Source of the DNA: Xylaria sp. FL1777
Taxonomy: Eukaryota; Ascomycota; Sordariomycetes; Xylariales; Xylariaceae
Reading direction: 5' to 3'
Assembly: GCA_022578965.1 (NCBI GenBank)
Contig: MU400539.1
Location: 62,001 to 126,000 of the forward strand
DNA: 64,000 bases
Position numbers and translations under genes: made by a program
The notes under the pieces: generated by a model
What the model was told of the DNA's origin: nothing
Seen by the model: only the letters and a program-made list of their open reading frames with translations
The model's database searches: none
In this document: positions 11,822 through 22,140 of the stretch, in pieces
How the letters are laid out: every line of letters begins with the position of its first letter
Numbering within the stretch: position 1 is the stretch's first letter

Positions 11822-13829
11822 ATGTCTTTCCTCAGTGGCGGACCAGAGTGCTCGACGGCCGGCAATCCGCTCAGCCAGTTCGCCAAGCACACCCAGGAAG
11901 ACAACAGCTTGCAACGAGATCGCCTCCGGAATGGCGTTCCCCAGAGAGGGATGGGCGGCTTCCGCAGCAGCGCTGCTCAGCATAGCGCTCAAGGCGAGGT
12001 GAGAAACATCCATCATCGCGACCCTTTTAAGTAGTCGAAATCGCCAACTAACGCCCCGTCCGTAGCAGATGATGAATGCCTTCTTCCAGCAAACCGGCCG
12101 CTTACCCGACATGCCCCTTGAAGGTATGGGCCAGATACGAATGGACCCCCCGTCTCATGGGGTTCACCTTCGTGCCAACTCGGCATCGCCTTCTTGGGCC
12201 AACGAATTCCAGCATACTCCCCAGTCCGCTATGGAGGCCGCTTTCAACGTGCCTCAGGGAGCCCAGTTCAGTCCCGAAGAATTCGCCAAATTTCAGCAGA
12301 TGACCGACCAAGCCAATGCCTCACGATCAAGTCCGATGCCTTCGAGTATGGCCTATCAACGCCCGATGATGGGGATGGGAATGATGAACAGTATGGGAAT
12401 GAACTATGGCATGATGTACAATCGCCCTGGCGGCTTCTCGCCAGAGTCTATGGTTGAAGGCAAAGGGAAGGGAAAGCTAGTCGAACTCGATGATCAGCAG
12501 TGGGAGGAGCAATTCAAGCAGCTTGAGCTTCAAGCCGAGGAGGCACAAGAACAAGACGAAGCCGCCGCACTGGAGCCAGAGCTGAACAAGCTAGACGCGG
12601 AGCTCATGCTGGACGAACAGATCTTGGGATCAGAAACCAACTTTGGCGACTTTGAATCAATATGGAAAGGCATCGAAGCCGAACGAGCTGCCGCTAAAGA
12701 GGCCGTTGATGAAGAGGAATGGGTTGACCAGCTAGGCAACCCCGATTGGACCGATCGCTTTGGCGACTGGGACGGTCTTGCTGCCAATAGCAGGCTTCTT
12801 GGTGATCCCCAGGTAGAAGACTACCTCTTTGAGGATGATAACCTCTTCAGAGATACGGCGAACCCCTTCGAAGAAGGTATGCGCATCCTAGATGAAGGCG
12901 GCAATCTTTCGCTGGCTGCTCTAGCCTTCGAGGCAGCCATCCAGAAAGATCCTACCCACGTGGAGGCTTGGGTGCAGCTTGGAATTGCGCAGGCACAGAA
13001 TGAGAAGGAAACAGCAGCCATCCGGGCGTTAGAGCAAGCTAAAAAGCTAGATCCGAACAACCCAACAGCACTCATGACGCTGGCAGTTTCATATACCAAC
13101 GAAGGTTATGATAGCACCGCTTATCGGACCTTGGAGCGCTGGCTATCAGTCCGTTACCCCTCCATTATAGCACCAGCCGAGCTGTCCCCAGCGACGGATC
13201 TTGGCTTCACCGACCGCCAGCTGCTCCATGTCAAGGTTACCAACTTGTTTATCCAAGCCGCCCGGCTCAGCCCGGACGGTGAGCATATGGACCCCGACGT
13301 CCAAGTAGGCCTAGGGGTTCTTTTCTACGGTGCCGAGGAATACGAGAAGGCTGTTGATTGCTTTTCATCGGCTTTGGCGTCCTCAGAGCTGGGTTCTTCC
13401 AACAAGCAAAACCAACTCCATCTCCTTTGGAATCGACTTGGTGCCACTCTTGCCAATAGCGGTAAGAGTGAGGATGCCATCGCGGCTTACGAGAAAGCTC
13501 TCACACTTCGCTCCAATTTTGTTCGAGCACGATACAACCTTGGAGTTAGTTGCATCAACATGGGATGCCACAACGAAGCTGCGGGACACCTATTAGCTGC
13601 GCTTAACATGCACAAAACAGTAGAGAGGGAAGGCCGTGAGAAGGCAAGAGAACTGCTAGGAGGAGATGTCAGTGACGCACAGATCGACGCTATGACGACG
13701 CAAAACCGTAGCACGAATTTATACGACACATTACGTCGCGTGTTCACGCAAATGGAGCGGCCGGAGCTCGCAAAGCTGGTGGTCAACGGAGTCGACCCAG
13801 AGATATTCAGAGGCGAGATTGATTTTTAG
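11822..13829 (+). CDS. Peroxisomal targeting signal 1 receptor PEX5
   Basis: Cytosolic receptor that binds C-terminal PTS1 tripeptides through TPR repeats and carries cargo to the peroxisomal docking complex. Two exons, 11822-11998 and 12066-13829, around a 67-bp phase 0 intron, giving about 646 aa, normal for fungal PEX5 (the acceptor could be 3 bp further on). The N-terminus MSFLSGGPEC has the conserved Cys10, which in PEX5 proteins is ubiquitinated for recycling. Several W-x-x-x-F docking motifs are visible (WANEF, WEEQF, WTDRF). The C-terminal half contains TPR units, for example AALAFEAAIQKDPTHVEAW, AIRALEQAKKLDPNNPTAL and AIAAYEKALTLRSNFVRAR. A Met/Gly-rich patch sits between the Trp motifs. 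The SKL-ended MaoC hydratase at 59-60 kb would be a client. Confidence 0.96.
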
Positions 13830-14489
13830 GAGAGTGCTAACTGGAGGGTTAGTAGTTGCCGTTGGATCGTCGGCGGTTCGGATCATCTCAGCCTTATGAG
13901 ATCCGACGGCTACTTCTATGGTGATGGAAAGTTCTTCCTTGAAAGAAGCGGATGGGAAAGGCTCTTCCAGCGACATCTGCATTTGTCGAGCTTTATGGAC
14001 CGGGCGCTGAAGGGCTAAGTAGGTAGTACCAGGAGAGGAGTCTATAAAGCCATAAGTCTAGTCTGATTAAGGGCATACCATCGGCGTTCTCATATTGATT
14101 CAACAGTCTACAGCTAGACTTGACAAAATATTCGTATATATCGAAATACTACTACCAGGCAAGTTTCGGCTTCTCTACATTTTGCCCTAGTAGTACACAG
14201 TTTCTTCTTCTTCTTCTCCTCGTGTGAATCCAACACCGTAGCCCGTCTGCCATGATCACGGCACCAGTTCATTGGAGCCCGCATTTCCATCTTCCTCCTT
14301 TCTCTTGCAGATCACAGATTAACCTGGAATAGTTCCTAGGCACAGCACCCTCCGGGATCCGAGAACGAACGAATGATTTGCTCATCCCGCTCCACGGCAC
14401 CTTTCCCACCCCGTCACCTCCGGACCGCCTTTTGCTCCTCCCCGCCGCGCAACGGGAACCAGCAGCGCGATAGTCGGGTTCGAGAAAGA
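13830..14489. other. Downstream region of PEX5, no gene seen
   Basis: It contains the 3' region of PEX5 and a TTC microsatellite near 14203-14217. Minus-strand open frames in 14269-14490 have biased Arg/Gly composition, as expected from low-complexity DNA, and show no domain. Confidence 0.45.
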
Positions 14490-14729
14490 CTAGAGGTCCA
14501 GCGAAGGCGATTGGCCCGTGAATATCCTGCCGCTGCAGGCCGGGAGCGGCGCGTGCATGCTGGCGCTGCTCCTCCTTCTTTGGCCTCGGCGGCGGCTGCT
14601 GCTGGCGTCCGGACCGGAGCCGGCGCTGAGCTCGGAGATGTGGGTTGCGAGGGGGTGGGTTGAGAGGTATGAGGACTCCAACTCCAATGTAGTAGTAGGG
14701 TCGCTGGGGAAGAGGGATGTAGGAGACAT
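14490..14729 (-). CDS. Possible small Ser/Arg-rich protein (doubtful)
   Basis: A minus-strand open frame of 79 codons starting with ATG at 14729. The product begins MSPTSLFPSDPTTTLE and has a Ser/Arg block (SSSRRRGQRRRSSAS). Residue use is less odd than in the overlapping frames, and small Arg/Ser proteins are common in fungi, but I recognise no family. It may be part of a spliced gene continuing towards 14280 or a chance frame. The 13-bp tandem repeat at 14839-14916 lies about 110 bp upstream of this start. Confidence 0.2.
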   Translation of the reverse strand: MSPTSLFPSDPTTTLELESSYLSTHPLATHISELSAGSGPDASSSRRRGQRRRSSASMHAPLPACSGRIFTGQSPSLDL

Positions 14730-14838
14730 GGCTTGTTCCTTTTTGGGGGGTTTTTTTTTCTTGCTTTAGGGACGAGAGAGTTGTACTTGGTTTATTTAAA
14801 GTCAAAAGGTCTTTTTTTGGTTGGGCTTTCTTATGGTT

Positions 14839-14916
14839 GATGTTAGGAGATGATGTTAGGAGATGATGTTAGGAGATGATGTTAGGAGATGATGTTAGGA
14901 GATGATGTTAGGAGAT
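14839..14916. repeat. 13-bp minisatellite, six copies
   Basis: Six perfect head-to-tail copies of a 13-bp unit (GATGTTAGGAGAT) run from 14839 to 14916. They are followed by GATG and GGGAGG runs at about 14921-14950. Confidence 0.97.
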
Positions 14917-16977
14917 GAGTAGATGGATGGATGGAGGGAGGGAGGGAGGAGGTGCGTGAGGCGGGTTTATCTATGATGGATGGATGGTTGGGTTCTTGGG
15001 TGAAGTTGGGTTGATGACGGTAGATAGATGGATATACCTCAAACAATTAAAACAAAGGGGGGGTGAGACAGATGCCTGCCTGTCTGGTGCTGGTGCTGTT
15101 ATTGCGAGACTCGCCTCACTTTGTAGGGTTGCCATTGAGGCTTATATGTATAAGCTGCGGCCGCCCTGCAACGCTCTACCTGCCTACTTGCCCTGCCTAC
15201 CTACTCTATGTAAGTACCCTTCTGTATGCCGAGAGGCGAAGACTCACACCGTAGTCGAGATTAGAAATTCCCAAATTCCCAAATTCCCCCTTATCTACCT
15301 AGGTATCTACCTACCTGCTTACCCTACAGTGGGGGGACAACCCCTTCTGTACCTATACTACCTGAGTAGGTATCTATCTAATACCACGTAGAAAAAAAGG
15401 AGGAACCGAAAAAATAGAGGCCGCCTTGGGCACTCGTCTCGTGAACGGGACGAAATTGGCAAAGGCCGCACGTTGGTTGGTGGGTTATCTCGTTTACTGT
15501 CTACTACCGTTGGTGATGCTTTGTCGTCGGCTGCATGGGGCTGGCTGGCTGGCTCGGGAACCTACCTATTGGCTCCATCCACTTTCCTTACATTCAGCCT
15601 GGGCCGCCGCTGCTACTGCTGCTGCTGCTGCTTGCATCCCCGTCTCGGCTCGCCTCACCGTTAGGTTGGGCTAGGCTAGGTACCACCTCCCGCACGTACC
15701 GGACAAGGCAAGCTTACTTCACCGACCGACACCGCCTCCCTTCAACAACCTTATCCTCACGCCTTGTCTGTCTGTCTGTCTATCTGGGTTATTCTGCCTA
15801 CTAACTACCTACCTAGGTAACTAACCAATCAATTAATTAATTAATTACTTACATAAATATCTACTTAAGTTTATATAATCAAGACGTGGTCTCTGACAAC
15901 TTAGACATCAGTAGACATGGTGGCCAGAAGACCTATAATAAATGCAAAACACCCATCTCTTTTTTGCCTGCTGGTGATCGCGCAGCTAGCTCCCTCGCCC
16001 ATGCAAAGTCCGTGCGTGCACACAGATTGGCGTCTGGGTAATCCGGGACGGGGAATGGATCACACACACAGACACAGAGGAAAATAGAAAACCGAGATGT
16101 GACAATGCGCAAGCACAGAATGTGATCGGCGAACGCACTGTCCAGAAAAAAATGCCTGAGCTACTTATTTGCTCGGATCATGTGTCCGTTAGTCATACCT
16201 GTGTATTAGGTACTTCCATATAAGTTTCTCATTCACACGATTGCCTTGCGTAGGGAGGCGGGTAGGTGAATGGGGTCCGTGACGCGTGTATTGCAACATT
16301 CTTAAGGCAACTATCGCTGTTGGTAATATGATGATAACTCGTCATCGTCGAAAAGAGATGGTGTAAGAAAGGAAGGAATATGGGGGCAGGATACGGTAGC
16401 CTGCCAGCCCTCCTTTTACCTCCTTGCTCTTTTTTTTAAGAAGACAAAGAAAAAGAAAAATTTATTTACGATATCATCCAATTGATCCTCTGTTAGCACG
16501 ATACGAACTCTGCGATGCGACTATCCCCCATTCCATCTTCAGTTTTGATGTTGGGCTAGTGTAAGTAAAGAAAGGTAGGCAATATTCTCGTTGCAATGGA
16601 TGTGGGTCAACCCAAAGCAGCAAGATCCAACAGTCAACCATCTATAGCAGGGAAAATATCCATGTGAAAACCTTTGGTTGATTGAATGGATTTGATGATT
16701 TGATTCTCTGCTATGTTTGTATAGTAGAAGCTATATACCGATCAAAGCCTCATGAAAGCTGGGTATCTCTAGACATCCTCGGTGCCACCACTTTCGCAAA
16801 TCTTGTGGCTCGTATGTCCTCCGGCCAAGTCCTCAAGCAGCCCAAAAACACAAAATGCGTGAAACTCGTAGAAACGACTCGCTCCTTTGAATGCTTTTGT
16901 GTAAACCCCCTTGTATTCGTACACGATAGGCGAGGTTCATGCAGAAATAGATCTCGAAACTGTGCGAGGTAACCGCA
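14917..16977. other. Intergenic with simple repeats, no gene seen
   Basis: About 2 kb without a supportable gene. It holds a GCT-type triplet run near 15608-15630, a TCTG/TATC run near 15766-15783, TACCTAGGTA words near 15297-15320 and 15797-15820, and an ATTA tetranucleotide run at about 15828-15847. Short open frames here encode Leu/Cys/Tyr runs produced by these repeats. The last part is the 3' region of the exonuclease gene on the minus strand. Confidence 0.5.
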
Positions 16978-19107
16978 TCACTTGACTCCGATGAAGCCAA
17001 TGCCATTTCGCGCGATTCCGACAGCTTTCTTGAGCGCCTGCTCCTCTACATCTGTCCATTTCACTGCCAACTCATCCCATTGGGCGCCAGGAGTATTATA
17101 CTCCTTCTTAAACTGGGATTGCATCGCCTGCAGGCGACTCATCTCTCTCGGATCGCCGCAACCACTGAACACGACGAAACCAGTGCACTTTGGCAAGGCA
17201 TCGTGTATACGCTTAATCCTCTGTGTAAGGTTTGAAACGCATGTCTCGAGGGACATATGGGACATGTCTGGAACTTGCAGCGTGTCCGTATTCCTATTCT
17301 GATTCCACCAGCCCTGAAATGCCTCGAGCTCTCGGAATCGTGCAAAGACAAAATCTACACCGTCGGCGGGGATTACCTCCGCTACTGGATCGCCTTGAAC
17401 CGCACGAAGAGTGTTCTCCAGCACTTCTTCGTCTGACTTGCAGCCTATCGGGAAGGTCGAGGCTGCACCTGCACCTTTCATTGGGTCTCCCCAGTCAATC
17501 ATGGCGCTCGTCTTGCCCACGCGAACACCGCCTGTGGCTTCAACGCCACCGTTGGCACGATACGATTTTCCTGCACGGTTGAGACGTCGAAATAGGTTTT
17601 CACCTTGCGACTCATGGTGTCCCCATCCTTTGCCTTTTTCGCATTTCTGCTTAACAAGATCTAGGCATGCCTTCGCATCCTCAATCGAATCGTGTCCACC
17701 AGTCCGGTTTTGTATCTCTCGTTTGAGAAATCGCTGAGCTAGGAATTTCAAGCTATTCTTCAATGGCGGTCCTCGAGCATGTGGGAATATAATTGCGGTA
17801 TCAACTATAAAAGGATGACTGAGTCGCAACGCTTTCAGATCCGACTCCAATGAGTGACCGACTAGGATGGAGCGAGGGGTTAGGATATTTAGTAGTTTGG
17901 TTTGGATGTCGCCTAATGTTGTAGTAACAGTAGCGAGCATTTGCTCAGTAATGCCAGAAAATCGAGTAACGTAGTCGATGATGGGCTTGTCAGGTTTGAC
18001 GAGCTCATCTAGTATCGTAGTGCCGTCCCAGCTAACGAGACTGATTCTCGTTAATGAGTATTCGTCTGGACCAGTCACACACATCTCGCAATCGAGAGCA
18101 TAGACGTCGCGGCCAGCTGTGACGCTTCCTTGCTGAATCTCCTCTTCCGGGACATCGCCGTCCTCGAGATTCTCGACATGCGTATGAAGCCAGCCCTCAG
18201 GATACTCGTAGTCCTTGCGCCGTTCAGCCGGTATACAAGCAGGGTGCAGCACGTAGCCATTGGGCTGGAAATCTTCAGGCATCGCTATAAATTCGGTAAT
18301 TCTTGTACGCTCGTCCTTCCAGCCTTTTGGCTCCCTAGCCGGCTGCACGCCCTTTGCGGCCTTCTCTTCCTTAGTCTTCTCAGTAGGTACGGTCAGCATG
18401 GTTCCCAGGGGTGATCGCATATAACCGTATTTCTCGTTTCCGGGTGTCTTAACGGGCCATAGGTGGGGGAACATGTCGGCGAAGTCTTTTAAAATCTCTG
18501 GCAACTCATCACGCTTCAGCAGCCGAGGGTAGTAATCGTCAGGAGAAGTCAGGACGCGTGATTTCTGGTCCAAATCAAAGCATTGTTCGTTGTACGTAGC
18601 AAAGTTGACGTCCTGCTTGAACATAGCTTCTTCCAATCCAGGCACCATGATTGCGACGATCTTTCTGAACTGCGGCCGATTGGCAACGGCAACCCATTGA
18701 GGAGACACGCCCTCGGCAAAGATGTAGAGAACGAGATTCCGCAACTGCTCCAACGAGATCTTGGATTGGAGTTTGGCATTGTAATTAAAGCTTATAGAAG
18801 GGTAGTTGGATGACGCGGGCTGGGGGATCTTCTTGGCCTTCTTCGCCTTTTTGGATTGCCGATCGACCACTTGCCACCCCTCGTTGTCGTCGTCGTCATG
18901 AGGCTTTGGGCGCTTCAAACTACCAGAATCACTAACAGTGGTGTCGCTTGAAGCCGCGTCCTTGGGCAATTCGAGCGGGAGCTGCGCATCTGCAACCTCA
19001 GCCAACATCGGCGCATCGCCGTCGAGGACAGACATGGCGCCGTTGGTCGTGATGAGGAAGTCTTCGGGATTGAAGACATCGTGCGACGTCGAATTGAGGT
19101 CCTCCAT
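16978..19107 (-). CDS. Rex1/Rnh70-type 3'-5' RNA exonuclease (DEDDh)
   Basis: Predicted nuclear exonuclease trimming 3' ends of structured RNAs (in yeast Rex1: 5S rRNA, 5.8S and tRNA precursors). Single exon, 709 aa. The start is the ATG at 19107 (ACCATGG context); an upstream in-frame GTG is not used. Residues 1-110 are low-complexity with a Lys cluster near 87-93 (KKAKKAKK) fitting nuclear import. The nuclease core is at about 333-500: motif I LDCEM (338-342), motif II GHSLESDLKAL with Asp near 423, and motif III GGHDSIEDAK with His near 472 and Asp near 477. All DEDDh catalytic residues are present. A conserved C-terminal extension of about 200 residues follows. It is longer than yeast Rex1 (about 550 aa), as is usual in filamentous fungi. 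It faces the Mis18-like gene across about 0.7 kb. Confidence 0.92.
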   Translation of the reverse strand: MEDLNSTSHDVFNPEDFLITTNGAMSVLDGDAPMLAEVADAQLPLELPKDAASSDTTVSDSGSLKRPKPHDDDDNEGWQVVDRQSKKAKKAKKIPQPASSNYPSISFNYNAKLQSKISLEQLRNLVLYIFAEGVSPQWVAVANRPQFRKIVAIMVPGLEEAMFKQDVNFATYNEQCFDLDQKSRVLTSPDDYYPRLLKRDELPEILKDFADMFPHLWPVKTPGNEKYGYMRSPLGTMLTVPTEKTKEEKAAKGVQPAREPKGWKDERTRITEFIAMPEDFQPNGYVLHPACIPAERRKDYEYPEGWLHTHVENLEDGDVPEEEIQQGSVTAGRDVYALDCEMCVTGPDEYSLTRISLVSWDGTTILDELVKPDKPIIDYVTRFSGITEQMLATVTTTLGDIQTKLLNILTPRSILVGHSLESDLKALRLSHPFIVDTAIIFPHARGPPLKNSLKFLAQRFLKREIQNRTGGHDSIEDAKACLDLVKQKCEKGKGWGHHESQGENLFRRLNRAGKSYRANGGVEATGGVRVGKTSAMIDWGDPMKGAGAASTFPIGCKSDEEVLENTLRAVQGDPVAEVIPADGVDFVFARFRELEAFQGWWNQNRNTDTLQVPDMSHMSLETCVSNLTQRIKRIHDALPKCTGFVVFSGCGDPREMSRLQAMQSQFKKEYNTPGAQWDELAVKWTDVEEQALKKAVGIARNGIGFIGVK

Positions 19108-19801
19108 GGTCGCACGGTTGTGGATTGGGGTGCGCACACGGAGCGGTGTTCGACGGCGACTTCGAGATATACTAGAGGAGCAGCGCCGGTAGATAAGTGG
19201 TTCGACCTTTGCTCTCTGGCTTGAATAGGAAGAATCAATTGTCTCGGAATACAGGGCGTGTCTTGCAGCCCCACCTCAGTGCGGATAAGCATTTCGATGT
19301 GGGGGGGGGGGAGGGGATATAGTGCAGAGCGTAACGCTGTAGTCATCTATAACAGCACTGTAGGAACGCCTAGGTAGGTACTTACTTAGGTACTTAGGTG
19401 AGACAGAGGCCCTTATTGTTTATCAGCTAACCACCACATACCTAAGTCCCTACTACATAGAACAGTAGCGTGCTCACCTACTTCTACGCAGTATCTACTA
19501 CATAGGCATGGACTCAGCACTTGATCCCTTGACTTTTTTCGCCTACAGCACTTTTCATACCATACTGCCTATTCAGACAACAACTCACGCGACAACACAG
19601 GAACAGACCGTTGACTCCAACATGCTCCGCTCAATGGAGCTTTTTCATCATATTTTTCACGTTACTGATCTTACTGGTCTCGCTTGGGCCGCGACAGGTG
19701 GCTGAGAGTTACATATTTGGGAGGTTTTAGGTTCAAGGACGACCTAGCAATGCATAGTAGACATCAGTAACACCACGACCATCACCTCCTGATTTGCGAT
19801 T
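19108..19801. other. Divergent intergenic region
   Basis: About 0.7 kb between the divergent exonuclease and Mis18-like genes, probably holding both promoters. A G run sits near 19301-19310 and TAGGTAGGTACTTACTTAGG-like words near 19372-19400. No open frame here is convincing. Confidence 0.5.
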
Positions 19802-21439
19802 ATGGAGGTCGTATCGATCTTCTGCAGTCGATGCGACCATGCCCTTGGGGGGCTTCTGAACCTCTGGACCCAGATAGGCAAAGGCTATATTAGCCCTGTC
19901 GTTCAAGCTGAGGCTGCCTTAGATATGAGTCCAGAAGGGCCAGTTCAACATGGAGAAAAGGGGACAATAGTAGATAACTGGTAGGATCTCAGCTGTCACT
20001 ATTTATTATGAACACCGCATTGACAAAGTTCCTCCATAGCCGCATTCAAGGATTAGTCTGTGCTCAATGTCGGTCAACATTGGGTTCCAAGTGTCTCAGC
20101 TCTGCAGTAAACCATGTTCTTCACGAGTGAGTCCTCTGTATGGCTCTATTGTGACAAAACCAGCCAGCATACTGATGATTTTAGGGGCTCACTCTTACTG
20201 CGGATATCCTCTGTTCGCATCATGAATCCCAACGGCCATGTTGCTATCAAACCAAACATTCAAAGGGTGTTGAGCTTAAAGAACCCGCCTGTTCACGACT
20301 CTCAAGACGATGATCATAGCTCTGCATTCTCCGAGGATTACAGCCATGCAGAAGCTGCTGACGAAAATCCTCGGCTCAGCCATATACTACATAAAATCAA
20401 CGCGCAAGGAGAGAAAATAGAGAAGCTTGATACGACCGGCTATCAGATAGTCGCCTCTTTCAACCAGTCTGTACAGCATATAGATGAGACTATCAGAAAT
20501 CTGAAAAATGATATGGCCCAGGTGACAGGGGACTTGTCGGATAACAGCTCGAAAACCAGAAGATTAACAGATGATATCTTGACTGCTAAGACAGAGATCA
20601 AGGAAATCAAGAAAGTGCTACAACCACTCAGTACCCAAAGCCACTTAGAGCGAGAGCCGTCCTCTATTAAAAATGCGGCCGTCGAAGCTAACGCATCTTT
20701 GCGGGCTGAATTCAATGGTACGTTGGAAAAGCAGCAGCAAAAGCTCAATGTACTTGGATCGGAAATTGAAAACATAGGACGAGACCTAAAGGGTTTCCAA
20801 TCACTGCTTGAAGCTGCCCAAGCCACAGCAAACGCGGCCTTGTCAGCATCCAATGCAAACACTCAAGAAATTATTGCTTTGAAAACCGAGCTAGAGCAGA
20901 CAAAGCAGGAGTTAGCACTAGAGCGGTCCTATAAATCCTCTTCCAGTAATCCCGTCTTCGCCTCCCGCGAAATGGATATCCTCACTAGTAACATCACGAA
21001 GATTGGGCACAGAGCAAGCCAAGTTGAGACCCTTCAGATGGAATTCGAGCTCCTAAAGGGTCGTGTGCAAAGGATGGAAGCACAAGCCCCTACTTGGCAA
21101 AGGGATTCCACTACCGGCCTTCAACGGCAAGAGCCCCAGCACTCTCATTCGGTGAACCCAAAGCACAATACTTCCTCTAGCTATTATATGGAAGACAGCC
21201 TTAACTGCAATATCCCCTCGTCTACTGCCCAAAATGCAATAGAGAACAATGTCAGCTGGTCGAGCTCACCTACTACCCTCCAGTCTGCCTTGGGCTCACC
21301 ACCGTCCACAAAAGCGCCCAGAAATGCACCGAGAATTAGTGTCCCAAGGCTTACAAAGTCTGGAGCCGTAGATAAACGATCTTTAAGGAAAAGTAGTTCA
21401 AAGCTCGCGGCAGCTGGTCGCAAGGCCAACAAAAGCTAA
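19802..21439 (+). CDS. Mis18-domain protein with long coiled coil
   Basis: Three exons (19802-19980, 20040-20126, 20185-21439) give 506 aa; introns are 59 and 58 bp and both junctions keep frame. The spliced N-terminus has two zinc-binding C-x-x-C pairs in a Yippee/Mis18 arrangement: FCSRCDHALG at about residues 7-16 and LVCAQCRSTLGSKC at about 66-79, followed by a hydrophobic LLLRISSV strand. This fits the Mis18 family, centromere proteins that license CENP-A loading. Residues about 140-370 form a long coiled coil (repeated heptads such as ETIRNLKNDMAQVTGDL), and the tail is Ser/Lys-rich and basic. The second intron's donor lies in CACGA/GTGAGT; without splicing, exon 2 would stop at once. 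The start could lie further upstream if another exon exists. The domain call rests on Cys pattern and position only, so the family is likely but not certain. Confidence 0.68.
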
Positions 21440-22140
21440 CAGGTTAAAAATTTTATGTCGAATCTGCGGTATACAGACATCTCATGGAGATTCTCTTCAG
21501 ATGAGACGTAGCTACAGCATTTATCACAGCAAGTGGCACTATTTTCTCTCCTTGCGCGTTTTTCCATACTACTTACACGGCCCTAAGGTCAAAATAACGA
21601 TACTTGAACAAGAGCACGGTTTTATACACGGGTAGATTTCATTTCAAGAGAAGTACTTTTTCTAAAATGAAGGCTGTCAAGCGATATTCGAAGGACAAAG
21701 TTCATGGTACATGATTGAGTGTTTGTCCAGGCCGAGAGCAATGCATTTCGACCTACCTATTATCAGATCTAGGGCTGGAAATTGGGTACATCCTACTCCT
21801 ATTTGATGCCAGCTTTATTCCTAAGTCCGAGTTATCACAAACTCGTATGAACCGAAAATAGCACTGCGGGGTTTAATGGCGGGCACGAGTAGGTGTCATA
21901 GCAATAATAGTACGTGGTCTGGGTATACTTATAAAGAACAGGGAAGTGCTGAAGCGCGAGATGAACAGGCTGGTCAGGAACAGTGCTATTAACGACTTAC
22001 TTAATATCTACTATCGTGATAATTTTTCGGCTTTCGACCTACCGCTATACCCTAACTCCTTGATAGCTTATAGAGTCATTTTTCATACTCGTAAATTCAA
22101 GGAATATCCGTGATAACCAAGGCAATATGTTCTTACATGA
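21440..22140. other. Convergent 3' region, no gene seen
   Basis: About 0.7 kb between the ends of the Mis18-like gene and the SET/MYND gene. It is A+T-richer than the genes and holds no recognisable feature. Confidence 0.5.

Noticed and set aside
19108..19137. Ten-codon N-terminal extension of the exonuclease
   Set aside because: It would begin with GTG; the ATG at 19107 has good context.
20114..20221. Upstream in-frame extension of the coiled-coil ORF starting ATG at 20114
   Set aside because: It runs through a GTGAGT...TTTTAG intron (20127-20184). The spliced form links to two upstream exons with paired cysteines, which explains the region better.
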